The notes below the pieces were generated by a model. The model did not search any database. It was not told where the DNA came from and saw only the letters and a list, made by a program, of their open reading frames with translations. Positions 7,393 to 16,068 of a stretch of 64,000 nucleotides of DNA are shown here, piece by piece. Position 1 is the stretch's first letter. Every line of letters starts with the position of its first letter. The position numbers were made by a program, and so were the translations under genes. The stretch is from assembly GCF_002101555.1 (NCBI RefSeq), contig NZ_LQOL01000036.1, positions 32,018 through 96,017 of the forward strand, written 5' to 3'. Source of the DNA: Mycolicibacterium canariasense. Its GTDB lineage: Bacteria; Actinomycetota; Actinomycetes; Mycobacteriales; Mycobacteriaceae.

Positions 7393-9645
7393 ATGCCGCC
7401 CGTGATGACCGATGAGCAGATCCGCGCCGATGGAGCCGCGTTGCAAAGCGCCATCGCGTACAACCAGATCCTCGGGGACGTGTCGCGCGGCAACCACAGC
7501 GGGCCGGCACTGGCCAACATCCTGGCGATGTCGACAGCCGAGCAGCGCCGCCAGCTCATCGACTGGGCACGCACCGCCTACGGCGACCGGGCGGCAGCAG
7601 ACATGGCGCGGGAGCTGGACCGCCACACGCTCATCGACCCGGTGAAGCTCGCCAACACTTTCGCCGAGCAGTATCCGCGCCTGGACGCCGCGCCAGCACC
7701 CGCAGCGCCTGCGCCGGCAGCACCCGCGCCCGTCGCGGCCGGGGCGCCAGCCGATGCCCCCAGTGACGGCCGACTCTGGCTGCCCGGCAACTCGTCACTG
7801 CCTCTCCTCAGCGATGAGGCCTCCGCTGCACTCGACCGGCTCGACGCGGCGATCGAGTCCCACAACACCGCGTTGTTCGGTGTGGAGCCCGGCCTCGCGT
7901 GGTTCCCCGACGGGGCCAAGCTGCCAGTGACTGGGACCAACGTCTCTACCCTCGGCGGGGCGTACGACAAAGCCAGCACACTGATCCCGCTGTGGCGCAC
8001 GCGGATCGAAGAACTGCGCACGGCCCTGGAAGGCAGTGGCGAGTACCTGATCAATCAGCAGCTCGACTCGCTGCGGGAGCCGATCACCCGGCTCAGCACC
8101 GCAGCGGAGGACTCGCGCCCGCTGAACACGATGGTCGCCTCCGCCGGCGTCGCAGCCAACGACACCTTCCATCAGATGCGCGGCGAAGCACTCGATAAAC
8201 GCCGCCAGATCAGCGAGATCGTCGCGACCCGCGAAGGCCGGCTGACTGAAATCCCTGCTGTCGCGGCACATCTGGACAGGGCGGACGCGGCAGAACAGCG
8301 GGGACGTGACATCGGCGCGCTGGCGGCCCGCATTCCAGCCCCCGACGCCCAGGCCGCCCCGGCTACGCCGACGGCGGCTCGTCCGCTGTCAGGTTCAGCC
8401 ACACCCACTTCGGCTGCCCCCGCTGCGCGGGCGGGCGGTGCACCTGCCGGTGTCAGCGGCCCCGGCTCGAGTGCGGGATCGGGCAACGCCAGCAGCGGCA
8501 AATCCACCGACGACTTGGCCAAGCTGCTCTCCGGGCTCGGAGGCAGCGCGATGCCGCAGATTCCCAACCCCGCGCAGGCCATGGCGCCCCTGGCCCAGGC
8601 TGCACAGCAGGCCGCCAAGCCGCTGGCCCAAGCCGCCGAACCGCTCAATCAGGCGGTCAAAACGATGCCAGAAGAACTGCTCAAAGCGTTGCGCGGTGCA
8701 GATCCGGCCAACGACAAGGCAGCCGCCGTCGACACCGCCGCGTCGCGGGCCGCCGACAGCGACCGAGCTGCCGCCACCTCGCCAACCGTGGTGCTGCCCG
8801 CAGCTGCCCCGGTGTCCGGACTAGGCATTCCGGGCAGCGAGGCGCGCACCCACCAGCTCGATGCCAGCGGCAAGCCGGTCGACAAGGACGGGGACGGCAA
8901 AGTCGACAAGGATGCCGTGCCGCTGTCAAAGAAGACGGTCAAGCCGTTCGACCTGGCGGTTCCTGTTGACGGCGCCAACGTGCAGGTCGCCGGTGTGCCT
9001 GACCCACGTATCGGCGAGATGATGTTGCAGATGGCCGGTGCCGGGGAAGATCGGCCGGTCTCCGTGCTCGACGCCGCCAAGGCTGCCGGCATGGACATCA
9101 CATCGCTCGGAGACCCGATCGACCCAGCCCTGGCCGAGACAGGTAACGCCGTCATCGGTACGGAGAAGTCCGGCATCTACCTCGGCGATGGCCGCGTGCT
9201 GACTTCCACTGGCGAAGTGACTGACCTGGACTCCGTCGTCGGCGAAGACGGGTTCATCGCAGAGGTGCCGCTGCCCGAGCTTCCCGACGAGACACCCGCC
9301 GGCGACGCGCCGACGGCGCTGTCATCGGCCGGTGCGGCCCCGTTGCCCCCGCTGGAGCCGTTGCCGCCCCAGGCAGCCGTTCCCGCAGCGGACGTGACAG
9401 CGCCTCCTCCCGCGGCTGAACCCGCGCCTGCAGCTCCCACCCCGCCGGAGGCTGGTACAGCACCCGCCCCTGCGCCCGCACCCGCCGAGCCCGCCGAGCC
9501 CGCCGAGCCCGCCGCACCCGCCGAGCCCGCGCCGCCGGTGGCCACACCTGCGCCGCCGGCGCAGGCACCCGCCGATGAGTCCGCACCGCGCGGTACCGGC
9601 GGGCTGCCGCAGCAGGTCGCTTACCAGGGCCGTGCACTGGGCTGA
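7393..9645 (+). CDS. Large Pro/Ala-rich ESX-associated protein
   Basis: A 750-residue protein. Residues 1-95 are helical, followed by an Ala/Pro linker; about 125-310 is a long helical region, then low-complexity Ala/Pro/Ser. A more globular part at about 480-640 begins with DKDGDGKVDKDA, an EF-hand/dockerin-like calcium loop, and includes two beta-rich stretches around GIYLGDGRVLTSTGEV. The tail is Pro/Ala/Glu-rich. No signal peptide. Its place before the EspG-like and Esx-like genes suggests an ESX substrate or structural factor of the EspA/EspB kind, but the family is not recognised. Confidence 0.6.
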   Translation: MPPVMTDEQIRADGAALQSAIAYNQILGDVSRGNHSGPALANILAMSTAEQRRQLIDWARTAYGDRAAADMARELDRHTLIDPVKLANTFAEQYPRLDAAPAPAAPAPAAPAPVAAGAPADAPSDGRLWLPGNSSLPLLSDEASAALDRLDAAIESHNTALFGVEPGLAWFPDGAKLPVTGTNVSTLGGAYDKASTLIPLWRTRIEELRTALEGSGEYLINQQLDSLREPITRLSTAAEDSRPLNTMVASAGVAANDTFHQMRGEALDKRRQISEIVATREGRLTEIPAVAAHLDRADAAEQRGRDIGALAARIPAPDAQAAPATPTAARPLSGSATPTSAAPAARAGGAPAGVSGPGSSAGSGNASSGKSTDDLAKLLSGLGGSAMPQIPNPAQAMAPLAQAAQQAAKPLAQAAEPLNQAVKTMPEELLKALRGADPANDKAAAVDTAASRAADSDRAAATSPTVVLPAAAPVSGLGIPGSEARTHQLDASGKPVDKDGDGKVDKDAVPLSKKTVKPFDLAVPVDGANVQVAGVPDPRIGEMMLQMAGAGEDRPVSVLDAAKAAGMDITSLGDPIDPALAETGNAVIGTEKSGIYLGDGRVLTSTGEVTDLDSVVGEDGFIAEVPLPELPDETPAGDAPTALSSAGAAPLPPLEPLPPQAAVPAADVTAPPPAAEPAPAAPTPPEAGTAPAPAPAPAEPAEPAEPAAPAEPAPPVATPAPPAQAPADESAPRGTGGLPQQVAYQGRALG

Positions 9646-9707
9646 CCTCCTCACGGTGTGCGCGCCGCCTGCGCTGACCGGCTGCATTTCTGGGCATCAT
9701 CACCGCC

Positions 9708-11012
9708 GTGATTGATCCGCGACTGCAAGCCCTACTCGACAGCACGGCCCCCGCCCCGGACGACGCTGCAGACCGCGCCGCCGAAACGGCAGCAGAGGCG
9801 GCCGGAGGCCGCCCCAGCGACGAGGCACAGGCCCGCCGGCACTCGCTCATCGACCTGGCAGCAGAACACAACCCGCAGATTGCCCCGATCGCCGAGGCAG
9901 CCAAGTCCGAGATCCGCATGGGCGCCGACGGAACGCTGATCGTCTCCCCCGCCCTGCGCGCAGCGATGCGCGCACTGGTCCCAGGACGTGACAAGGCGCC
10001 CACCGATGGCACGCACCGCAGCATCGGCGAGTGGCTATCGGCCGACAACGCCGCAGCCGCACCGGTCACTGAGACATCGCCGTATTTCACGGTGTCGCAC
10101 TGGCATTGGCTGGCGGCTACCGGGAAGGTCCGCCGGATGCCCGCCGAGCTGGGGCCGACGTTTCCGCACCTGCTGACCTCCGAAGCCCAGATCACCCACG
10201 ACCTCACCGCGTGGGGCGCGCTGGATCCACAGGGACGCTTGACAGCCGAGGCCGAAGCGATGTTCGGCGCAGTCACCGGCCACGCCAACCTCACCGTGTA
10301 CGGCACCGTACTGCTCTACGCACAGCGACGCGCTCGCGCCCAGGTGCCGCCAGAGCTCAAACAGTTCGGACTGGAGGCCGCCGTGCGCGACGTGCCCCGG
10401 GTGACGTTCGTGATCGGCCTGACGACGCGGGAAGTGGTATGCGCGCTGGTCAACAACATCAGCGTGGTGTTCACCCGCCGACTGCGCCGCGCCGACGAGG
10501 CCACCGACGCCGCATCGGCGATCCTGGAGTTGCTGAACCCCGACGGGGGCTGGCCGGCCTATCCGCTGCCGCGCCCAATCGTGCTGCCCGCCGCGGTCGT
10601 CGACGAACTGGCCGGCGACAAAGCCGCCGCCGCGCTCTTTGATGCCGATGTAGATACCGATGTAGATGCAGACGCATTTGCCGACGACACCGCAGCTCGT
10701 GAGCGCACCCGTGCGGCCACTACCCGGCTACTGCGGGCAGCCAAAACGCCGGCAGCATCACAGACAGCCATCGCCGAAATCGCCGCGTCAACCACTCACG
10801 CGCTGGCACAAATAACCGTGTCTACCAGCAATGTTGATGTCCCCCGCGGTGATCCCGGCGCGTTGGCGCTGGTGTTTCTGCGCGGCAAGGGGATCGTGGC
10901 GTCCTACCCGACCAGTTCAGGGAAGTTTCGGCGCATCACCTACACGTCCGGCAACGCGACCGGTATCACACACGGGATAAATGCGTTAATCGATGCTTAC
11001 AACGGGGGCTGA
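9708..11012 (+). CDS. EspG-like ESX chaperone
   Basis: A 434-residue soluble protein starting at GTG. The middle and C-terminus match the ESX secretion-associated EspG layout: an N-terminal helical region, then a mixed core (NLTVYGTVLLYAQRR, PRVTFVIGLTTREVVCALV), then a C-terminal GNATGITHGINALIDAY. EspG proteins bind PE/PPE substrates in the cytosol and hold them soluble for the ESX machine. It lies directly before the two Esx-like genes. An extra Ala/Asp-rich insertion at about 305-330 is unusual. No PE/PPE pair is visible in this window. Confidence 0.65.
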   Translation: MIDPRLQALLDSTAPAPDDAADRAAETAAEAAGGRPSDEAQARRHSLIDLAAEHNPQIAPIAEAAKSEIRMGADGTLIVSPALRAAMRALVPGRDKAPTDGTHRSIGEWLSADNAAAAPVTETSPYFTVSHWHWLAATGKVRRMPAELGPTFPHLLTSEAQITHDLTAWGALDPQGRLTAEAEAMFGAVTGHANLTVYGTVLLYAQRRARAQVPPELKQFGLEAAVRDVPRVTFVIGLTTREVVCALVNNISVVFTRRLRRADEATDAASAILELLNPDGGWPAYPLPRPIVLPAAVVDELAGDKAAAALFDADVDTDVDADAFADDTAARERTRAATTRLLRAAKTPAASQTAIAEIAASTTHALAQITVSTSNVDVPRGDPGALALVFLRGKGIVASYPTSSGKFRRITYTSGNATGITHGINALIDAYNGG

Positions 11013-11076
11013 TTCTGCATCCTGCGTTACCCTGTGACCAGGAACATCCTCGATCGACAAAGGTAATGGAGACACC

Positions 11077-11376
11077 ATGTCACTTGTGGGCATCACCCCC
11101 GAAGAAGCTCTCGCCATCTGCGACGACTTGCAGGGGCACACCGACGCGATGCGTGTCCGCCTCGACGCGCTCGGGTCCAACATCGCCGACCTGGCCGGCG
11201 CGCACTACATCTCGGCGACAATGACCGCCTTCCAGACGAAGTTCGAATCCGAGTCGCGCAAGCAGCTCACCGACGTCCTCAACACCGCCGACGCAGCGGT
11301 CGCCGGTACCCGCGAAGTGATCCGCGTTCAGATGGAGCGCCAGGAGAACGAGGGCGCCGCGATCCTCCGGGTGTAG
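11077..11376 (+). CDS. WXG100-like (Esx) secreted protein A
   Basis: A 99-residue all-helical protein of the size and helix-turn-helix layout of WXG100 family members, followed by a second one of the same size. The turn reads AGAHYISAT rather than a strict W-x-G, so the call rests on length, helix pattern, pairing and the EspG/EccBC context. Such pairs form a four-helix dimer and are exported through EccC. The ribosome site is AAAGGTAATGGAG. Confidence 0.65.
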   Translation: MSLVGITPEEALAICDDLQGHTDAMRVRLDALGSNIADLAGAHYISATMTAFQTKFESESRKQLTDVLNTADAAVAGTREVIRVQMERQENEGAAILRV

Positions 11377-11415
11377 CGGAACCACCGAAACCGAACTAGG
11401 AAAAGGACTTAGAAC

Positions 11416-11718
11416 ATGGCCGCAGGAAAACTCCACCTCGACATCCCCGGTGCCAGCTCCGATGTCGCGGACCTCGAAAAGGATCTCGCGATCCTGCAGG
11501 ACGAGGCCAGCCAGCAGCTGACCTCGTATCAGAAGCTGTCCGGCTCCGTTCAGGGTGTTGGCATGGACTCGGCCACCGAGTTCTCCCAGCAGCAGAACGC
11601 CGCGATCAACAGCGTCCACGATGTCGTGAAGCAGTGCACCTCCACGACCAACCAGGCGATCGCCGAAACCATCGGCTACGACCAGAGCATCGCCGGCGGC
11701 AAGATGACCGGGGCGTAG
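11416..11718 (+). CDS. WXG100-like (Esx) secreted protein B
   Basis: A 100-residue helical partner of the previous gene, 39 bp downstream. The turn region (SGSVQGVGMDSA) again lacks W-x-G. The C-terminus has GYDQSIAGGKM, a Tyr-containing tail comparable in position to the YxxxD/E ESX export signal but not an exact match. Probable heterodimer with protein A. A strong terminator follows, so the 7393-11718 genes likely form one unit. Confidence 0.65.
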   Translation: MAAGKLHLDIPGASSDVADLEKDLAILQDEASQQLTSYQKLSGSVQGVGMDSATEFSQQQNAAINSVHDVVKQCTSTTNQAIAETIGYDQSIAGGKMTGA

Positions 11719-11744
11719 CCGACCTCCCCCTCCGGCAAACCCCG

Positions 11745-11781
11745 AGAGCCCCGCAACGATTACTCGTTGCGGGGCTCTTTG
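11745..11781 (+). terminator. Hairpin terminator after Esx pair
   Basis: A perfect 14-bp stem (AGAGCCCCGCAACG with CGTTGCGGGGCTCT), 6-base loop, then TTT. Confidence 0.8.
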
Positions 11782-11848
11782 CTGTTCGGAGTGCGTGCGC
11801 CGACCTCCCCCATACCGCCACCGGCTGCGGTTACAGTTCATCCACGCA

Positions 11849-11858
11849 GGACGTGACA
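11849..11858 (+). repeat. GGACGTGACA decamer copy at hsdM start
   Basis: Exact copy; its GTG (11853) is the only sensible start for the hsdM reading frame. No Shine-Dalgarno sequence lies upstream. Confidence 0.65.
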
Positions 11859-12812
11859 GAGGGGAAGATCAGCTTGAGCAAGCTGGGCAATTTCGTGTGG
11901 GGCATCGCTGATCAGCTGCGCGGGGTCTATAAGCCGCACCAGTACGGCGGGGTGATCCTGCCGTTCACGATCCTGCGGCGACTGGACTGCATCCTGGAAC
12001 CCACCCGCGACGAGGTGCGCGCCCTGGCCGACAAGTACAGCGGCGGCGCACTCGACGTGAAGGTGAAACAGAAGACCAAGCTCGGGTTCTACAACACCAG
12101 TGCCTTCGACTTTGACCTGCTGCTGAAAGAGCCCGAGGGCCTGCGCGCCAACCTGATGGAATACATCACCAGTTTCTCGGCCAACATCGACGTCTTCGAG
12201 CGCTTCAAGTTCGAAAACGAGCTGGCCACCCTGGACGAGAAGAACCGGCTCTACCTGATCGCCTCCGAGTTCGCCGAGGTCGACCTGCACCCCGACACGG
12301 TGCCCAACGCTGAGATGGGTGACCTATTCGAGTTCCTGATTTTCAAGTTCGCGGAGGCCTCCAACGAGGAGGCCGGCGAGCACTACACACCGCGCGATGC
12401 GATCCGGCTGATGGTCGACCTGCTGTTCGCCGAGGCCAACGAGGCACTGCTGGAGCCGGGCACCATCCGCTCCATCTACGACCCCACCGCGGGTACCGGC
12501 GGCATGCTCTCGGTCGCCGAGGAACGGCTCCTGGAGCGAAACCCCGATGCGCGGCTGCGCCTCTACGGCCAGGAGATCAACGACCAGTCCTATGCCATCT
12601 GCAAGTCCGACATGCTCGCCAAAGGCCAGGACGCCGGCAATATCCGCCTCGGTGACACCCTGTCCGATGATCAGTTCTGGGACCGCACCTTCGACTACTG
12701 CATGTCGAACCCGCCGTTCCGTAAAATGTCGGTGTGTTGTGGCAGGTTCTGTTGCTGTGGAACAACACGACGACGGCTCCCGCTGGAGGCTGTGTTGGGC
12801 GCGGCAGCCTAG
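11853..12812 (+). pseudogene. hsdM: Type I R-M methyltransferase HsdM, N-terminal half (disrupted)
   Basis: Encodes the first 289 residues of HsdM: the N-terminal helical domain (KLGNFVWGIADQLRG), the HYTPRDAIRLMVDLL segment, the SAM-binding motif I in DPTAGTGGML, and the catalytic motif IV SNPPF. After the Phe codon (12717-12719) the frame runs into the inserted element and adds 30 foreign residues before a stop at 12810-12812. The rest of hsdM resumes at 28343. The two halves would together make a 585-residue HsdM of normal size. As it stands the fragment lacks the target-side methyltransferase core and is probably inactive. Confidence 0.9.
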
Positions 12813-14244
12813 CCGGCCGTACACCGCGAGGTCCGATGTCCTTGCAGACTTCCCGGACCTAGCCGAGCGTGAGGCTGCGCTCGGAATTCGCCCCGGGCAG
12901 CCGTTCCTCCTGATGGCCGATGGTCGACCGGACGTTGAGGTCCTGGAATTCTTCCGGTCAGCAGCGTTCCAATCGTTGGCGGCCGGGTCGCAGGAGTCCT
13001 ACGCTCCGGACATCCAGCTGTTTCTCTCCTTCCTGTCCGTTCAAGGCATCGACTGGAAAACAGCGACGTTCGAGCATCTTGCCGACTATGAGTTCTGGCG
13101 GCGACGCGACCAGGAGAACCCGGATCGTGTTGGTGCAGCGACGTTTTCACGGGATCTGGCGGCAATCAAGAAGTTCTACGACTGGCAGCAGTGGCGGGGC
13201 AACGTGGCTGTTTCTCCTGTCAGCCGGCACAAATCCAGCTCCACTGGGGACTCGGACTCCACGCGGTTGCAACCGAGTGCTGTCCGCTCGGTCCAATTGA
13301 AGTGGCTGACGCCCCGAGCGTACAAACGCTGGCGCGACGTCGGCCTCGGCGGCTACCGCGGCGACGGGCGACGGGATGCGACCTGGAGAGGACGCAACGA
13401 CGGCCGCAACCTGGCTTTCGCCGAAGCGCTATGGTCGAGCGGGCTGCGACTGCGTGAAGCCGGAACACTGGTCCTGGGAGAACTCCCCAACGCTGACAAC
13501 CAAGTGCGCTACGCGAAAGCCCGAGTCAGTCAAGCCGTCGCGAAAGGTCGTGGCCGTGATTTCTGGATCAGTACCGCAGCACTGAAACACATTGACAATT
13601 ACTGTATTTCAACCCGAGCGGCCGCCGTTCACCGAGCCCGTTCTGAAGGTCGTTACGACGCACTGACCGACATCAAGATCGTCGACACGGTGGACCATCA
13701 CCGCCGTGTCCACTTCACCAACCGGGACGGCAGTAAGGGGACGGTACCGCTGGACAGTCTCGACGCGGATGATCGGCTCAACTTTTACATCACCACTGAT
13801 CGCGGGCTCGAACCATGGATGGTGTGGCTGTCCGAAGCCGGTTTGCCGTTGCCGTACCGCACCTGGGAGGCGATCTTCTCCACGGCCAACGATCGGTGTC
13901 AGACCCTTGGGGTAGACATCCATTGTCACCCGCATATGCTGCGCCACTCGTTCGCCCTGAGGATGTTGGTCACATTGATCTACGCACACGAACGCAAGAT
14001 GGGCATCACCCCTGCCGAACGGCGCGAGTACCGCCATATCTTCGGTGATCCTTGGATTTTGGTTCAAACACTGCTGGGCCACGCAAGCCTGGAAACCACA
14101 CGCAACTGCTATCTCGAACCCGTGTCGGGCCTGCAGGTAGACCTCTTCCTCAATGACGACCTCGCCGAGGACGCATCGATCGCCGATTTCATCACGCACA
14201 TCGCGGCGGCGGCTCCCGGCATCGTCGACACCGAGGAGCAGTGA
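12757..14244 (+). CDS. Tyrosine recombinase A of the element
   Basis: About 495 residues. An N-terminal SAM-like core-binding region (SYAPDIQLFLSFLSVQGIDW) is followed by the catalytic domain: Arg I in SSGLRLREAGTL, HxxR in HMLRHSFALRM, the second His in LGHASLETT, and the nucleophile Tyr in RNCYLEP, so all key residues are present. It would carry out strand exchange at the element ends. I chose the GTG at 12757, 37 bp inside the left end; another GTG at 12739 is possible. Recombinase B starts 3 bp after its stop. Confidence 0.85.
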   Translation: MEQHDDGSRWRLCWARQPSRPYTARSDVLADFPDLAEREAALGIRPGQPFLLMADGRPDVEVLEFFRSAAFQSLAAGSQESYAPDIQLFLSFLSVQGIDWKTATFEHLADYEFWRRRDQENPDRVGAATFSRDLAAIKKFYDWQQWRGNVAVSPVSRHKSSSTGDSDSTRLQPSAVRSVQLKWLTPRAYKRWRDVGLGGYRGDGRRDATWRGRNDGRNLAFAEALWSSGLRLREAGTLVLGELPNADNQVRYAKARVSQAVAKGRGRDFWISTAALKHIDNYCISTRAAAVHRARSEGRYDALTDIKIVDTVDHHRRVHFTNRDGSKGTVPLDSLDADDRLNFYITTDRGLEPWMVWLSEAGLPLPYRTWEAIFSTANDRCQTLGVDIHCHPHMLRHSFALRMLVTLIYAHERKMGITPAERREYRHIFGDPWILVQTLLGHASLETTRNCYLEPVSGLQVDLFLNDDLAEDASIADFITHIAAAAPGIVDTEEQ

Positions 14245-14247
14245 GCG

Positions 14248-16068
14248 GTGGCTTCCCGTAGGGCAGCGGCACTCCCGGCAGGCAAGTACGCCCGCCCCAG
14301 CACGGTAGACGCTGAGCTTCGGCAGCTCTGTTTCACCGACGAGGCGGGACGCACACGGACATTCTCATTCGATGACGTCCACGGGCCCGCTGAACTGATC
14401 GACGACCTGGTGACCGCACTGGCGAACGGTTCCCAATCCGGTGGTCGTTGGCGCACACTGGCGACCGTTGATGCGGCGGTGAGCGCCGCGCGGCAACTGA
14501 TCACCTACCTGGGTACGGAGTTTCCTGAGGTCCACTCGGTCGCCGATTTCGGGCCCGAGGTGTGGTGGGCGTGGCGGACTGTCAAGGAAAGCCAGGCCCG
14601 CTGGCCGGGGCAAGTGAACCTCATGCGAACCGTGTTGTCGGAGTCCCCGCGACTTCCCGAAACCACACGGAAGGCGATGCGCGCGAAGGCGGTCAAGCCT
14701 CGGAAACGATTGCCGGAGAATGATTCCTACAGTCGCGACGAGTTCGAGCGGATCCGCAGTGCCGCCAAGGGTGAGGTCCGCCAAGCGCTCCGCAGGATCC
14801 GCACCAACACCGAGAAGCTGCACCGGTTCCGCGAGGTCGGTGATGTCGGTGACGGGATCACGTTCAATGTCGGCGGGGCACGGTGGAGTACCGGATCGCT
14901 CCTGGAATATCTGTCGCGAAACGGGATGCTTCCCTCTCAGTACCTCGCTAACCGTGTGGTATTGAAGGGCCGCTTCGACCTGACTGGCGTGTCGAGTCCG
15001 GCGCAGGCGCTGTTCCCGTCGATCCGGGAAATCTATTGCCTGATGGTCCTTCTCGTGTGCGAACGAGGGTTCAACCTCTCCGTGATGGACAACCTCACCG
15101 TGACGTCGTTCAGGGCATCCGACGGTGCCTCAGAAGACCCGGTGTACACCGTCAACACCGACAAACCGAGAAGAGGAACCAAGCGCTACAGCGCCGAAAT
15201 CCTCGCCGGCGAGGCCGGGAAGCTCTGGGAGAATGCCGTCCGCCTGACCGAGCCGTGCCGCACCGCACTCGATGCACTCGGAACCCCGTCGGAGAAGTTG
15301 CTCATCGCCCACCGGCATAAGAACCTCACCAACGAGGGCCCGTTCCGGCGGGAATGGTTGACCGCGGGCATCGGCGATCACTACATGGCCGATGCCGGCC
15401 TGCTGGCAGACGACGGCACACCGTTGCGGGTGAGTCTGCGACGGTTGCGGTTGTCCGAGCAGGTGTTGAACCAACATGCCCGGCAGAACAGCGAATCCGT
15501 CAGCGAAGACACCTACCGCAGCCCTGACCCGGCCACCGCAGAAGGGGCCGCCGACACCATCATTGACGGGCAGGCCGATGCCGTCGCCCACGCCAGGGCC
15601 ACGGTTGCCATCCGCTCGATGAGTGCCGCCGAAGTGATTGCGGCCCGCAGAGATCCGAAAACCGCCGCGACACAACTGGGTATCCCGGTGCCGACACTGA
15701 AGCTGCTGCTTGCAGGACACCTCGATACCGCCACCACCGCGTGCACCGACTTCTTGAACAGCCCGTTCGCCGCCACCGCGGGCGAACCGTGCCCGGCCTC
15801 GTTCTTCGCCTGCTTTACCTGCACGAACGCCGTTATCACTCCCGCGCATCTACCGCGCCTGGTCACACTGCTGGATGCCCTCGATAATGTCGCCACGCTC
15901 GTCGCGCCGGCCCGGTGGGAGACGGACTACCGGGACCATTACGCCCGACTGCAAGCGATTCTCGACCAGAACGCGACCAAGGCCGAGATCGGCGATGCCC
16001 GCCGCCACGTCACCGACGCTGACCGTGAAGTCGTCACTGCGCTCCTCGGAAGGAATCTCGACGCGTGA
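14248..16068 (+). CDS. Tyrosine recombinase B of the element (divergent)
   Basis: A 606-residue protein starting at GTG. It resembles a divergent tyrosine recombinase: a CERGFNLSVMDNL segment corresponds to the Arg-I helix, SLRRLRLSEQV to the second Arg box with the His replaced, and a TYRS could supply the Tyr. The C-terminal part has a Cys pair region (PCPASFFACFTC) that may bind zinc, then a helical tail. Some key residues are uncertain, so it may act as a partner of A and C rather than as an independent enzyme. Its stop overlaps the start of recombinase C. Confidence 0.7.
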   Translation: MASRRAAALPAGKYARPSTVDAELRQLCFTDEAGRTRTFSFDDVHGPAELIDDLVTALANGSQSGGRWRTLATVDAAVSAARQLITYLGTEFPEVHSVADFGPEVWWAWRTVKESQARWPGQVNLMRTVLSESPRLPETTRKAMRAKAVKPRKRLPENDSYSRDEFERIRSAAKGEVRQALRRIRTNTEKLHRFREVGDVGDGITFNVGGARWSTGSLLEYLSRNGMLPSQYLANRVVLKGRFDLTGVSSPAQALFPSIREIYCLMVLLVCERGFNLSVMDNLTVTSFRASDGASEDPVYTVNTDKPRRGTKRYSAEILAGEAGKLWENAVRLTEPCRTALDALGTPSEKLLIAHRHKNLTNEGPFRREWLTAGIGDHYMADAGLLADDGTPLRVSLRRLRLSEQVLNQHARQNSESVSEDTYRSPDPATAEGAADTIIDGQADAVAHARATVAIRSMSAAEVIAARRDPKTAATQLGIPVPTLKLLLAGHLDTATTACTDFLNSPFAATAGEPCPASFFACFTCTNAVITPAHLPRLVTLLDALDNVATLVAPARWETDYRDHYARLQAILDQNATKAEIGDARRHVTDADREVVTALLGRNLDA

